Shown one piece after another: positions 15,871 to 25,626 of a stretch of 64,000 nt of DNA (position 1 is the stretch's first letter; each line of letters opens with the position of its first letter). This DNA comes from Pseudomonadota bacterium (lineage in GTDB: Bacteria > Pseudomonadota > Gammaproteobacteria > UBA5335), in assembly GCA_034189865.1 (NCBI GenBank), contig JAXHTV010000002.1, positions 1 to 64,000 of the forward strand, given 5' to 3'. Both the position numbers and the translations under genes were made by a program. Below the pieces are notes generated by a model. It had not been told where the DNA came from and did not search any database. It saw only the letters and a program-made list of their open reading frames with translations.

Positions 15871-18549
15871 ATGGCACAGCACTATCTCAGCAAGCTCTTT
15901 AAACCGGAATCCATCGCGGTATTCGGCGCCAGTGACAGAACCAATTCGGTAGGGCAATTGGTTTTCTCCAATCTCCTCTCCAACTGGAACCGAGATCGGC
16001 TCTATCCGATTAACCCCAGTCATCCGCAAATTGCCGGCGTTGCAGCTCACGCCTCCCTCGATACGGTCGATCAGAATGTCGATCTGGCCGTCATCACCAC
16101 GCCCGCCTCCAGTGTTCCATCCATCATTCAGCAATGCGGAGAGCACGGCGTATCGAATGCGGTGATTCTCTCGGCGGGGTTCCGAGAAATCGGAAAAGAT
16201 GGCGAACAGTTGGAACAGGACGTGATCAAAACCGCCCGAAAGTACGGGATTCGGTTCATTGGCCCGAACTGCCTGGGTGTCATGCGACCCGAATGTGGTT
16301 TGAACGCGACCTTCTACAAGGGTACGGCCCAACCGGGAAAACTCGCCCTAGTGTCTCAATCAGGCGCTCTGTGCACCGCCATTCTCGACTGGGCGGATGC
16401 AAACTCCGTCGGCTTCTCTACCGTGGTCTCGATGGGTATTTCAGCCGACATCGACTTCGGCGAGGTTCTGGACTTCTTAATCCATGACCCCGAAACGGAA
16501 AGTATTCTGCTGTACATAGAAGGCATTCACGATGCCCGCCGGTTCATGAGTGGCCTGCGGGCCGCCGCCCGGGTCAAACCGGTGATTGCCCTGAAGGTGG
16601 GCCGTCACGCAGCCGCCGGCCGCGCTGCCATGTCTCATACCGGCGCGCTGGTTGGCAGCGACGATGTCTTCGAGGCGGCATTACAGCGAGCCGGCGTGGT
16701 CCGAGGCCGGCGAATCTCTCATCTTTTTGCTGCTGCCAAAGCCCTGGCTTCCCCCGGGAGGCCGGAAGGAGACGCCCTCGCAATCGTCACCAACGGTGGC
16801 GGGCCAGGCGCGATTGCCAGCGATACCGCTTCCGATCTGGACATTCCGCTGGCCGAGCTGTCTCCACAGACGATCCGCGCTTTGGATGCCGTTCTACCTC
16901 CAACGTGGTCGCGAGCCAATCCGGTGGACATCATTGGCGACGCCACACCAGACCGATACCGGCAAGCGGTTGAAATCTGCTTAAACGATTCGAAAGTTCA
17001 AGGCTTGCTCGTTTTGCTCACCCCGCAAGCCATGACACAGCCCACCGAAGTGGCCGAAGCCGTGATCGCCGCCAGCCAAAACCAAACGAAGCCGGTGTTT
17101 GTCTGCTGGATGGGACAAAGCCAAGTTGACGAAGCCCGAGAGCGATTTACCGCCGCGGGGCTCCCCAGTTTCCACACACCTGAAACCGCGGTGGAAGCAT
17201 TTCATTTTCTGGTCAGGCATCGACAAACTCGACAACAGCTCTTGCAAACACCGGCACCTTTGGGTGAATGGGAGCCGGCTGATGTGGACGGGGCCCGCTT
17301 GATCGTTGAGGGCGTACTTTCCGAGGGCCGCACCGTTTTAAGCGAAACCGAATCCAAGGCGTTACTCAGGGCATTTCGCATCCCCACCGCCCCGGCGCTT
17401 GTCGTCCGCTCTCCCAACGAAGCATTGGTTCAGGCAGAGGCCATTGGTTTTCCCGTGGCGATGAAGATCAACTCACCCGACATCACCCATAAATCGGATG
17501 TCGGCGGCGTGAAGTTAAACATTCTCAACGCCCAAAGCGTTCGTTCAGCCTACCAGGAACTGCTGCGCGAAGTGGCAAAACGCCGCCCGGAAGCGCGCTT
17601 GGACGGCGTGACGGTAGAGCCCATGGTCAAACGGCGCCATGGTCGGGAACTGTTGGTCGGTGTGGTGTCCGACCCGGTATTTGGGCCCGTGGTCACCTTC
17701 GGTGCGGGCGGCACCGCGGTGGAAGTGATGGGTGATCGTGCAGTCGCTCTTCCACCATTGAACCGGTTTCTGGTACGCGAACTGGTCAGCCGCACCCGGG
17801 TTGCCAAAATGTTGGGACCTTTCCGCGATATGCCAGCAGCCCACCGTGGCGCCCTGGAAGAGGTTTTACTGCGTGTCTCGGAGTTGGTTTGCGAACTGCC
17901 CACGGTGGACGAATTGGACATCAATCCACTCATTCTGGACGAGACGGGGGCCGTCGCAGTGGACGCCCGCGTGGTGGTGAAGCACGCGCGCACCACCGCC
18001 CAGCGCTATTCGCACATGGCCATCTACCCCTATCCGACGCATCTGGTTCAACGTTGGCAGTTGCCGGACGGAACCAATCTGACCGTCCGCCCTGTTCGGC
18101 CTGAGGATGCGGAATTGGAGCAAGCGTTCGTGCGAGAACTTTCCGAACGCTCTCGCTACTTCCGTTTTATGCAGGCACTAACCGAGCTCAGCCCGGATCT
18201 TTTGGCCCGGTTCACGCAACTCGACTACGACCGGGAAATGGCCTTGATCGCGGTGGCTCGCGAACAGGGTAAAGAGCGGGAAATCGGCGTCGCACGGTAC
18301 GTGATCAACCCCGACTGGAGAAGTTGCGAGTTCGCCGTCGCAGTGGCCGATGCCTGGCAGGGGCGTGGTGTCGCTCATCACCTGATGGAGCAAATTATCG
18401 CCTCGGCACGTAGTCAGGGTCTTCGGCGGATGACGGGGCAGATATTGGCCGACAACCGGGAAATGCTCGAGCTGGCCAGCACGCTGGGCTTCGAGATCTC
18501 TCGAAATCCGGAAGACGCTAACCTGATGGAGGCGAACCTGGCACTTTGA
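15871..18549 (+). CDS. Acyl-CoA ligase/GNAT fusion, Pat-type protein lysine acetyltransferase
   Basis: 892 residues. Domains: CoA-binding Rossmann fold (about 8-135, GASDRTNSVG), succinyl-CoA-ligase-like flavodoxin folds (about 145-460), ATP-grasp (about 480-700), and GNAT acetyltransferase (about 725-885, with the acetyl-CoA loop near QGRGVAHHLM). Enzymes of this build (Pat/YfiQ) acetylate and switch off acetyl-CoA synthetase. The motif SHTGALVG keeps the histidine that is phosphorylated in ADP-forming acyl-CoA synthetases, so ligase activity is not excluded. A GGAGAGGA ribosome binding site precedes the ATG. Confidence 0.92.
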   Translation: MAQHYLSKLFKPESIAVFGASDRTNSVGQLVFSNLLSNWNRDRLYPINPSHPQIAGVAAHASLDTVDQNVDLAVITTPASSVPSIIQQCGEHGVSNAVILSAGFREIGKDGEQLEQDVIKTARKYGIRFIGPNCLGVMRPECGLNATFYKGTAQPGKLALVSQSGALCTAILDWADANSVGFSTVVSMGISADIDFGEVLDFLIHDPETESILLYIEGIHDARRFMSGLRAAARVKPVIALKVGRHAAAGRAAMSHTGALVGSDDVFEAALQRAGVVRGRRISHLFAAAKALASPGRPEGDALAIVTNGGGPGAIASDTASDLDIPLAELSPQTIRALDAVLPPTWSRANPVDIIGDATPDRYRQAVEICLNDSKVQGLLVLLTPQAMTQPTEVAEAVIAASQNQTKPVFVCWMGQSQVDEARERFTAAGLPSFHTPETAVEAFHFLVRHRQTRQQLLQTPAPLGEWEPADVDGARLIVEGVLSEGRTVLSETESKALLRAFRIPTAPALVVRSPNEALVQAEAIGFPVAMKINSPDITHKSDVGGVKLNILNAQSVRSAYQELLREVAKRRPEARLDGVTVEPMVKRRHGRELLVGVVSDPVFGPVVTFGAGGTAVEVMGDRAVALPPLNRFLVRELVSRTRVAKMLGPFRDMPAAHRGALEEVLLRVSELVCELPTVDELDINPLILDETGAVAVDARVVVKHARTTAQRYSHMAIYPYPTHLVQRWQLPDGTNLTVRPVRPEDAELEQAFVRELSERSRYFRFMQALTELSPDLLARFTQLDYDREMALIAVAREQGKEREIGVARYVINPDWRSCEFAVAVADAWQGRGVAHHLMEQIIASARSQGLRRMTGQILADNREMLELASTLGFEISRNPEDANLMEANLAL

Positions 18550-18550
18550 A

Positions 18551-19243
18551 TCAAATTGGCGCGCGCGCGGCAAAAAATGCCAGACAACCCTGAACCGACA
18601 GCTCATAGTTATCGAAGCGATCCGCCAAGGCCGTCTGCAGTCTATCTTCCGTGTCGGACGTGTTGTGGAATACCCCTTTCCGGTTGTAGAACGACATCAA
18701 CCGCCGCGACAGGGCATTTTGCTGCGCCGGAGAATGCAGCAAGGTGGTACCGAACAGCACGCCACCGCTGGCCAAATAAGGCCGGAGATTGTCGAAAACC
18801 ACCGCCTTATGAGACATATCGCCCGGCAGACAGTGCAGCAGATAGTTCAAACCGATCGATTCAAAAGAACGGGTTAAACCGCTGTCAGCCACGCTCTGGG
18901 GATCCAATACATTGGCTTGATGAACCGAGGGGCGATAGCGGACGATCCGCTGTGCCGTGACAGCCAGGCTGTTGGGATTCAAATCCAACAGGGCAATTCG
19001 CGGTTGCGGCGTGGGAAAATTAGCCCGGTCGAGAAACAAGCCGGTGCCCACGCCGACGTCCAAGTGAGATGAACTTAAATGTCTTTGGTAATGTGCGGCG
19101 ATATCCTGGGTACGGACACGCCAAATGAAAGGTGTGGGAAAACGATAGACGAACCCATCGTAGCACGCCAAAACCCAACGCGAGTAGATGGCCTGCCCTT
19201 CGCGAACCGCCTCCGCCATCGATTCCGATTGCCGAATGTCCAC
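18551..19243 (-). CDS. Class I SAM-dependent methyltransferase
   Basis: About 230 residues. SAM-binding motif I is LDVGVGTGLFLDR, followed by the acidic motif LLDLNPNSL and a hydrophobic strand (GGVLFGTTLLH). The substrate is unknown. The start is unclear: GTG 19243 has AAGG upstream; ATG 19219 begins MAEAVREGQ; a GTG at 19312 would overlap the preceding gene by 40 bases. It follows the kinase-like ATPase in the same orientation and ends one base after the Pat-type gene on the other strand. Confidence 0.82.
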   Translation of the reverse strand: MDIRQSESMAEAVREGQAIYSRWVLACYDGFVYRFPTPFIWRVRTQDIAAHYQRHLSSSHLDVGVGTGLFLDRANFPTPQPRIALLDLNPNSLAVTAQRIVRYRPSVHQANVLDPQSVADSGLTRSFESIGLNYLLHCLPGDMSHKAVVFDNLRPYLASGGVLFGTTLLHSPAQQNALSRRLMSFYNRKGVFHNTSDTEDRLQTALADRFDNYELSVQGCLAFFAARAPI

Positions 19244-19272
19244 TTTCTCAGTCGCCTTTTCGTATTGTTTTG

Positions 19273-20874
19273 TTACGATATCGCCGGTTGTCGCGTTGGC
19301 GCAGCGGCGCACATGCGGTGAATTTGCTCACCGATTGATTCCAAATCAACCGGTTTCGAGGTATCAACTGCCACCGCATGCTGACTTTCTACTTCTCCCA
19401 GAGGTTCGCGAGCCGTCAATTGTGCCTGAAGGACCGCCAAGCCGGCGTCTGACACAGACTGACCACTGCGCTCCCGGTCAATCACTCGCCGCCGCAGTTC
19501 GGCCGCTGGTGCGGTGAAACTCAAGATCACATGCGGAACGCCTTCCGGCTCTGCCACTGCCTCAACGAACCGCTGTCGTTCCGCCTGGCGAAGGAAGCTT
19601 GCGTCCACAACGACGGTGCGACCGGTTCGTAAGATTGCTCGCGCAAGGTTCCGAAGTCGGGCATAGGTTTGCTCGCTCGCTTGCGCGCTGTAGATCGACT
19701 CACCCACTCCAGCTGCCGCTCGGGTCTGCGGCCGTAACCCGAACAATCGTTTTCGCTCCACATCCGATCGTAAACGGATCGCCGGCAACCGCTCGACCAA
19801 GCGCTCAGTCCAGTAGGATTTCCCACTGCCGGAAACCCCATAGGTCAAGATCAGGATGCCGCCTGGCCGATCAGAGCACTGCCCTGCGAATTCGAGATAA
19901 TCCCGGCATCGCGCATGAAACTCGGCATCGTCTTGCGATTGCGCCCGGGCTTGGGCGACGCCGATGGCAGCAACCTTCGCTCGAACCATGGCGCGGTAGG
20001 CTTGGTAGAAATCCAACACCGCCAGTCCTTCATAGTCGCCGCACAAGGCAAGGTATTGATCGAGGAATCGATGCGCCAATCCATTTTGCCCCTTGACCGA
20101 CAAGTCCATGATCAGGAAGGCAATATCGTTGACGGTGTCGATCCATCGAAGGGCCGGATTGAACTCAATCGCATCGAAAGGCACGACGTGGCCCTGCCAA
20201 CGAACAATGTTGCCCAAATGTAAATCGCCGTGCAGCTCCCGAACCCACCCCGCGGCTTTTCGGTCGCAAAAGGTCTCAAACAACGCATCGTGCCACGCTG
20301 CGCTATCCACTTGCATGCTCGACAGCTTTATCTGAAGTTCCGAATCTTGCCCCAAACAAAGTCTGACCGTTCTGAAGTTCTCCAATACATCATGAAGGAT
20401 TTGATCGGGTTCTCCCCAGGGAGTCGATGGCAATGCCTGCGTGGCATCGATATGAAACTGTGCGACCTCCTTGGCCAGCGAATCCACAAGCTCGCCATGC
20501 AACGCACCGCGCATGGCCAATTGATCCAAGGTCTGATCCGGATCGAACTGCCGCATTTTTACCGCGTACTCGATCACCGGGCCTTTGCCGTCAAGCTCCG
20601 GGGCGGATACCTGCCCGGTGATGGCGACAACCCCAACGTACAAATCCGGCGCCATACGGCGATTGATCCGAATCTCTTCCTCACAGGCGTACCGGCGTTT
20701 TTCCAGGCTCGAGAAGTCCAGGAAACCCAGTTCAACCGGTTTTTTAAATTTGTAAACGTAGCTTCCGGTCAACAACAACCAGGAGATATGCGTTTCGATA
20801 ATCTGAAAATCACTGACCGGGTGAGGGAAACGGGCCGCTGTCTGAAGCCGTTGCAAAAATGCAGGAAAACTCAT
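19273..20874 (-). CDS. Aminoglycoside-phosphotransferase-like kinase fused to a P-loop ATPase
   Basis: 533 residues. The N-terminal half (about 20-320) is kinase-like: ATP lysine region YVYKFKKPVELGFLD, catalytic HGDLHLGNI and metal site FDAIEFN. The C-terminal half (about 335-510) is a small nucleotide kinase fold with P-loop GVSGSGKS and a zeta-toxin/gluconate-kinase-like layout. This fusion family is widespread and uncharacterised; its substrate is not known. It is not evidence of drug resistance. The methyltransferase gene overlaps or abuts its 3' end. Confidence 0.88.
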   Translation of the reverse strand: MSFPAFLQRLQTAARFPHPVSDFQIIETHISWLLLTGSYVYKFKKPVELGFLDFSSLEKRRYACEEEIRINRRMAPDLYVGVVAITGQVSAPELDGKGPVIEYAVKMRQFDPDQTLDQLAMRGALHGELVDSLAKEVAQFHIDATQALPSTPWGEPDQILHDVLENFRTVRLCLGQDSELQIKLSSMQVDSAAWHDALFETFCDRKAAGWVRELHGDLHLGNIVRWQGHVVPFDAIEFNPALRWIDTVNDIAFLIMDLSVKGQNGLAHRFLDQYLALCGDYEGLAVLDFYQAYRAMVRAKVAAIGVAQARAQSQDDAEFHARCRDYLEFAGQCSDRPGGILILTYGVSGSGKSYWTERLVERLPAIRLRSDVERKRLFGLRPQTRAAAGVGESIYSAQASEQTYARLRNLARAILRTGRTVVVDASFLRQAERQRFVEAVAEPEGVPHVILSFTAPAAELRRRVIDRERSGQSVSDAGLAVLQAQLTAREPLGEVESQHAVAVDTSKPVDLESIGEQIHRMCAAAPTRQPAIS

Positions 20875-20970
20875 AACAGGCCCTTAGCCGAGGAGGCGAA
20901 CCAGGTTATCCCAACCGAATAATCCCTGGCTGCGCGTCCGGGAGGAACTGTCTCGCCGTGCTAATCAGAC

Positions 20971-22179
20971 CTATGGGGTTCGGTTCCTAATGTCTATATG
21001 TAGCACAGTTTCAGACCAGTTCGACACCGGGCCAATTTGACCGTAAGGATCGCCCGTCTGCGCTTGTGCCGAATGGGTCCGGGAAATCCTTGCCGTGACC
21101 AGCACCTCCTCGAAATTAGAGAGACGAAGGCCGTCCGTCATCGCCATGCTATCGTCCAGGCGGACGTTGAGTGGCAAATCCCGAACCCGAACGCGAGCAA
21201 CGGCTAAAGGCATCGGCGGACCCTCAACCGCTCGGGCGAAAACAAACACGGTATCGTTCGGTTGAACCGCATCGGCAATGGAAGGATCCAGGCTTACGGC
21301 CACCTCCAGACCCGTTTCGACACGTGTATCCAAGGCCGGATCGGCCGGAGCCGAAAGCCCACCCTTCTCCCGCGCGATGGCAATCTGCTCCCGAAGCAAC
21401 TCATTCGCCTCTGGATCCAGCGTGTTCTGGGTAATCAGCGCTTGCCAACGGGAAACGGCAGTCTGGTACTCCCCGGCTTGCGAGGCAGCCAAACCGCCTA
21501 ACCACAACGCCTTGGGCAAATCCGGTGTCATCGTCAACGCCTGCTCGATCAACGCCCGTGGCCGGCCCTCAAAGGCGTACAGCTCCCCGCGGATCGCAGA
21601 GACCTCGGCCAGGTCCGTCAGGAGCGCTGCATCATCGCCAAGGATCTCCCGCGCGTTCTCGTAAGCCGATTTGGCATCTTCATAGCGTGCCATCGCGAAA
21701 TATGATCGGCCGAGCAAATACCAACCTCTGCCGTCGGAAGGATCCTGCGCCAAGCGGTCCGCCAGTGACTGAACCATCGCAGCCACCTCGGAAGAGGACA
21801 CAGACGGTTGCGTACCGGCATTAAGCGCACCCGCACCCCCACCGAGTTGTGCGTAAAAGAACACGGCAACCACTGAAAACAGTGACGCAACCAACACTGC
21901 TGCAATCGGCGCTTTACCGGACTTCGCCGCCCTGCCCGCCATGTCTAAATCGTTGAGCAATTGCCGAGAAAGCTCATCGCGTAGTTCGTCGGCGGCGGCG
22001 GGATCGAACAAACCCGATTCGGCATCTTCGGCCAGCTCCGCCAAGCGTCGGCGATGGACGTCCGTATTGGTTTGGTCGGCTGATCTCACCCGCGTCACGC
22101 CCCGCCAGAGCGGCCAGGCCGCAAACAATAGCGCAACAATGAGCAGCGACAAAAGAAGTAAGTAAAATACCAAATCCAT
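20971..22179 (-). CDS. ccmI: Cytochrome c maturation protein CcmI (CycH)
   Basis: 402 residues. CcmI is an inner-membrane chaperone that presents apocytochrome c to the heme ligation complex. It has two membrane segments (YLLLLSLLIVALLFAAWPLW near the N-terminus, and about 95-115), then TPR repeats in the periplasmic part (about 130-270, GWYLLGRSYFAMARYEDA) and a C-terminal beta-rich domain. Its ATG shares bases with the ccmH stop. It is the last gene of the ccm operon. Confidence 0.93.
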   Translation of the reverse strand: MDLVFYLLLLSLLIVALLFAAWPLWRGVTRVRSADQTNTDVHRRRLAELAEDAESGLFDPAAADELRDELSRQLLNDLDMAGRAAKSGKAPIAAVLVASLFSVVAVFFYAQLGGGAGALNAGTQPSVSSSEVAAMVQSLADRLAQDPSDGRGWYLLGRSYFAMARYEDAKSAYENAREILGDDAALLTDLAEVSAIRGELYAFEGRPRALIEQALTMTPDLPKALWLGGLAASQAGEYQTAVSRWQALITQNTLDPEANELLREQIAIAREKGGLSAPADPALDTRVETGLEVAVSLDPSIADAVQPNDTVFVFARAVEGPPMPLAVARVRVRDLPLNVRLDDSMAMTDGLRLSNFEEVLVTARISRTHSAQAQTGDPYGQIGPVSNWSETVLHIDIRNRTP

Positions 22180-22646
22180 CAGTTGTTTTCGTCGCTATCT
22201 GAAAGTATTTTATTAGCCAGTTCTCGCTCGGAATCGGACAGCGCCGTTACCTCGGCGCCCGATTGCCGCCGCACTGTCATCAAAAGCGCGATAACGCCCA
22301 GCAATAGTAGTGCGCCAGGACCGAACCACAGCAGGTAGGTACTCCCTTTGACGGGTGGCCGATAGAGCACGAAATCGCCATAGCGGCTGACGAGAAATTC
22401 ACGGATTTGTTCGTCGTCATGCCCGGCTATCACCATTTCATAAACCTCGCGGCGAAGATCTTCGGCCAGCTCGGCGTTGGATTCCGACAAGGTTTCGTTC
22501 TGACAGACCAGGCATCGCATGGATTCGATGAGTTGCTCATAGCGAACCCGCTCTTTTGGATCGTCGAACTCTCGCGGCAATATGGCATCAACGGTATGAG
22601 CAAGCAAAATCAAACACAGCAAGATCCCAGCGCGAATGTAGTTCAT
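22179..22646 (-). CDS. ccmH: Cytochrome c maturation protein CcmH
   Basis: 155 residues. CcmH is a membrane-anchored thiol oxidoreductase that reduces the CxxCH heme motif of apocytochromes. The redox motif RCLVCQNETL follows the signal peptide (cleaved after VDA), and there is a C-terminal membrane segment (FGPGALLLLGVIALL). The length matches the short, unfused form. It overlaps ccmG by four bases. Confidence 0.96.
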   Translation of the reverse strand: MNYIRAGILLCLILLAHTVDAILPREFDDPKERVRYEQLIESMRCLVCQNETLSESNAELAEDLRREVYEMVIAGHDDEQIREFLVSRYGDFVLYRPPVKGSTYLLWFGPGALLLLGVIALLMTVRRQSGAEVTALSDSERELANKILSDSDENN

Positions 22647-23179
22647 GAGAACTCCTCACGAATCTCCCGCAACAGGGGAATGATCTGATCCTCGACAATA
22701 TCCTCCGTCAGCGGGCCGACGTGCTTATAGCGGATGACTCCGCGCCGGTCGATGACAAAGGTTTCCGGAACGCCATAGACGCCCCAATCAATTCCCACCC
22801 GACCCGAGAGATCATGTGCATTGGCCTTATAGGGGTTGCCAAAATGTTCCAGCCAAGCCAGCGCATCGACGCGCTGATCCTTGTAATTCAAGCCAAAGAC
22901 GGGGGCCACTCTGCGGTCCGCGAGGCTTGAAAGCACCGCGTGTTCAGCACGACAGGCCACACACCAGGAAGCCCACACGTTCAGTACAGAAACAGGCGCT
23001 GCGCGTAAATCCTGTTCCGTAACGTGTCGATCAGGATTCGCTAAATCAGCCAATGTGAACGCGGGTGCCGGTTTTCCGATCAATGGCGAATGAATGCGGG
23101 AAGGATCACGCCCCAGACCCACGTACAAAAGCACGACAAGAGCGAGAAACAACACCAGCGGAACGAGAAAACGTCCCAT
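22643..23179 (-). CDS. ccmG: Thiol:disulfide interchange protein CcmG/DsbE
   Basis: 178 residues. It is a membrane-anchored thioredoxin-fold protein that keeps apocytochrome c or CcmH reduced. The N-terminal anchor is residues 5-22. The active site reads WASWCVACRAEH, with Ala where Pro is most common (WCxPC). The CcmG acidic/insert region (GLNYKDQRVDALAWL) is present. ccmF ends three bases upstream. Confidence 0.95.
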   Translation of the reverse strand: MGRFLVPLVLFLALVVLLYVGLGRDPSRIHSPLIGKPAPAFTLADLANPDRHVTEQDLRAAPVSVLNVWASWCVACRAEHAVLSSLADRRVAPVFGLNYKDQRVDALAWLEHFGNPYKANAHDLSGRVGIDWGVYGVPETFVIDRRGVIRYKHVGPLTEDIVEDQIIPLLREIREEFS

Positions 23180-23182
23180 TCG

Positions 23183-25165
23183 CTAAGCCGCCGCACCGCT
23201 CTCGGGTGTTTTTTTCTTCAAAGCCGACTGCCGACCGCTGACCCGCCGATAGCGCCGGTCTGTTGCTGCCAGAATACCGCCCAGCGCCATGAGCCAGGCT
23301 CCGAACCAGATCCAGCGGACCATGGGCTTGTGATGAATCCGCACGCTCCAGGCACCCCCGCCCAAAGGCTCTCCCAAAGCGGCGAACACGTCGCGGAGAA
23401 ATCCCGGGTCGAAGGCTACTTGGGTCATGGTCTGTTGACGCACTGTATAAACCCGCTTTTGCGGCCGGAGCTCAGCCACGAAATCGCCGCCTCGGCTCAC
23501 CACGAACAGCCCTTCTGCGGCTTCATAGTTGGGTCCGGATACCGCTCTCACGCCCTCAAACCGGTAGTGGTATCCGGCAACCTCAACCTCATCTCCGGGC
23601 TCCATTCTGAGGTTCCGCTCAATATCGAAGGTACTGACAACGCCGGCACCGATCATGAACACTGCGATGCCTATATGGGCCAGCTGCATCCCATAGTAAC
23701 TTCTCGGCAAGGCACCGAAGGCGGCCAAACCACCGCCCCGCCGGCGAATTCGATCATAGATTCCCTGAAGCGCCGAACCCACGACCCAGAGCGCGAGAAA
23801 CACAGTCAGGCCCAAAACGTAGTGTTCAAAGCCCACCCAAAACACGACGGTAATGGCCGCGAGAGCCACCGATACCAGGAATACGCCTTGCAAACGCGAC
23901 ATCAACTGCTTCGGTTCGGCCCGGCGCCATGCGACCAAGGGCCCCACGCCAATGAGAAAAACCAGAGGCAACATGATCGGCACAAAAACCGTGTTGAAAT
24001 AAGGCGGGCCCACAGAAATGTTACCCAGTCCCATCGCGTCCACGGCCAAGGGATAGAGAGTGCCGAGAAGCACCGAGCCGCAGGCCACCACCAACAACAC
24101 ATTGTTGGCCAACAACAAACTTTCCCGTGAGAGCAAACTGAAACGACCGAAACTTTGCAGCGTTGGTGCCCGCCAAGCGTATAGCAGTAGTGATCCCCCA
24201 ATCACGATCACGAGGAAGATCAATATAAACACACCGCGAGTCGGATCGGTGGCGAACGCGTGAACCGAGGTCAGCACGCCGGAACGAACGAGAAACGTCC
24301 CCAACAGACTCAACGAGAACGCCGCAATCGCCAGCAACACCGTCCAGGCCTTAAAGGTTCCGCGCTTTTCCGTGGCCGCCAGCGAGTGAATCAATGCCGT
24401 ACCGACCAACCACGGCATGAACGAAGCATTTTCCACCGGATCCCAAAACCACCATCCACCCCAACCCAGCTCGTAGTAAGCCCAGCGACTTCCCAGGGCG
24501 ATGCCGACGGTCAGGAACATCCAGGCGATCGTGGTCCAAGGCCGTGACCAGCGCGCCCAAGTGGCGTCCAGTCGGCCACCAAGCATGGCCGCGACAGCTA
24601 AACTGAAGGCTACCGAGAACCCCACGTATCCCATGTACAGCATGGGCGGGTGAATCACCATTCCGGGATCCTGCAACAGCGGATTGAGATCCCGACCGTC
24701 CGCAGGAACCGGAAACAGGCGATGAAAGGGGTTGGAAGTGAATAGGGTAAACAGCAAAAAGCCGACACTCACCAATCCCATGACGCCCAGTACCCGCGCC
24801 GCAAAAACAGTCGGTAGGCTGCGACTGGCGATGGCGACCGCCAAAGTCCAAAGCGCCAGGATCCAGATCCACAGCAGCATCGATCCCTCGTGACCGCCCC
24901 ACACAGCCGTGACGCGATAGATCCAAGGCAGTTGGCTATTGGAATTTTGGGCGACGTAGTAAACGCTAAAGTCGTTGCTGAAGAAGCTGTAGGTTAGACA
25001 GCCGAGCGCCAGGGTGACGAAGACAAATTGACCGGCAGCGGCCGGCCGTGCGACACCCATCCAGCTAGCACGGCCAAGGGCTGCCCCAAGCAATGGCAAA
25101 ACACCCTGCACCACCGCCAAACAACAGCTCAGTATCAATGTGAAATGACCGATCTCCGGAATCAT
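23183..25165 (-). CDS. ccmF: Heme lyase subunit CcmF
   Basis: 660 residues. CcmF is a large polytopic membrane protein that ligates heme to apocytochrome c. The WWD domain reads WGGWWFWDPVENASFMPW (about 235-252). About 14-15 hydrophobic segments are spread over the length, and a periplasmic domain (about 515-610) precedes the last membrane helix. It overlaps ccmE by four bases, in standard operon order. Confidence 0.97.
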   Translation of the reverse strand: MIPEIGHFTLILSCCLAVVQGVLPLLGAALGRASWMGVARPAAAGQFVFVTLALGCLTYSFFSNDFSVYYVAQNSNSQLPWIYRVTAVWGGHEGSMLLWIWILALWTLAVAIASRSLPTVFAARVLGVMGLVSVGFLLFTLFTSNPFHRLFPVPADGRDLNPLLQDPGMVIHPPMLYMGYVGFSVAFSLAVAAMLGGRLDATWARWSRPWTTIAWMFLTVGIALGSRWAYYELGWGGWWFWDPVENASFMPWLVGTALIHSLAATEKRGTFKAWTVLLAIAAFSLSLLGTFLVRSGVLTSVHAFATDPTRGVFILIFLVIVIGGSLLLYAWRAPTLQSFGRFSLLSRESLLLANNVLLVVACGSVLLGTLYPLAVDAMGLGNISVGPPYFNTVFVPIMLPLVFLIGVGPLVAWRRAEPKQLMSRLQGVFLVSVALAAITVVFWVGFEHYVLGLTVFLALWVVGSALQGIYDRIRRRGGGLAAFGALPRSYYGMQLAHIGIAVFMIGAGVVSTFDIERNLRMEPGDEVEVAGYHYRFEGVRAVSGPNYEAAEGLFVVSRGGDFVAELRPQKRVYTVRQQTMTQVAFDPGFLRDVFAALGEPLGGGAWSVRIHHKPMVRWIWFGAWLMALGGILAATDRRYRRVSGRQSALKKKTPESGAAA

Positions 25166-25626
25166 TTCTGGAATTGTTCCAGCATTTCGTGGGGTGGCAT
25201 CGCACCTTGGGCACGCAGGGACTCAGCAACTTCAGGCGGCATGTAGTTCTCGTCGTGCTTAGCCAACACCTGTGTTGCCTTCATGATACCCTCGGCGTTC
25301 AAGCGGCCCTTTGCGATCACACCCTGGCCTTCCTTGAACAGGTCGGGAAGGATGCCGTCGTATTCGATGGTCAACGTCTGTGCGGTATCGGTGATATCGA
25401 AGCGTACCGTGACACCCTCAGTCATTCGCTCAATCGTACTGGGAACCACCAGTCCACCCACACGAATGGGTTTGTCGACTGGCGCCTCTCCCGCCATAAC
25501 TTGACTGGGGCTAAAGAAAAACATGAGGTTATCGCGGAAAGCGAAGCTGATCAGTAACACCGCCACGCCGACGCCAGCGGCGATCACAGTGGCGGCAATC
25601 AGGCGGTTTCTACGTCGTCGATTCAT
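25162..25626 (-). CDS. ccmE: Heme chaperone CcmE
   Basis: 154 residues. CcmE carries heme covalently from CcmC to CcmF in the periplasm. An N-terminal RRRRNR stretch and one membrane anchor precede an OB fold. The heme-attachment motif HDENY is present (LAKHDENYMPP). ATG 25626 is chosen because it gives the usual MNRRRRNR start; the ORF extends 19 residues upstream into ccmD. Confidence 0.96.
   Translation of the reverse strand: MNRRRRNRLIAATVIAAGVGVAVLLISFAFRDNLMFFFSPSQVMAGEAPVDKPIRVGGLVVPSTIERMTEGVTVRFDITDTAQTLTIEYDGILPDLFKEGQGVIAKGRLNAEGIMKATQVLAKHDENYMPPEVAESLRAQGAMPPHEMLEQFQK

Noticed and set aside
19273-20874. Aminoglycoside resistance gene
   Set aside because: The kinase-like domain belongs to a housekeeping-type fusion with a P-loop kinase and has no mobile context; resistance is not supported.
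23090-24130. 346-codon plus-strand open frame
   Set aside because: Lies opposite ccmF, is rich in His, Gln and Arg from antisense GC codons, and has no family likeness or ribosome binding site.
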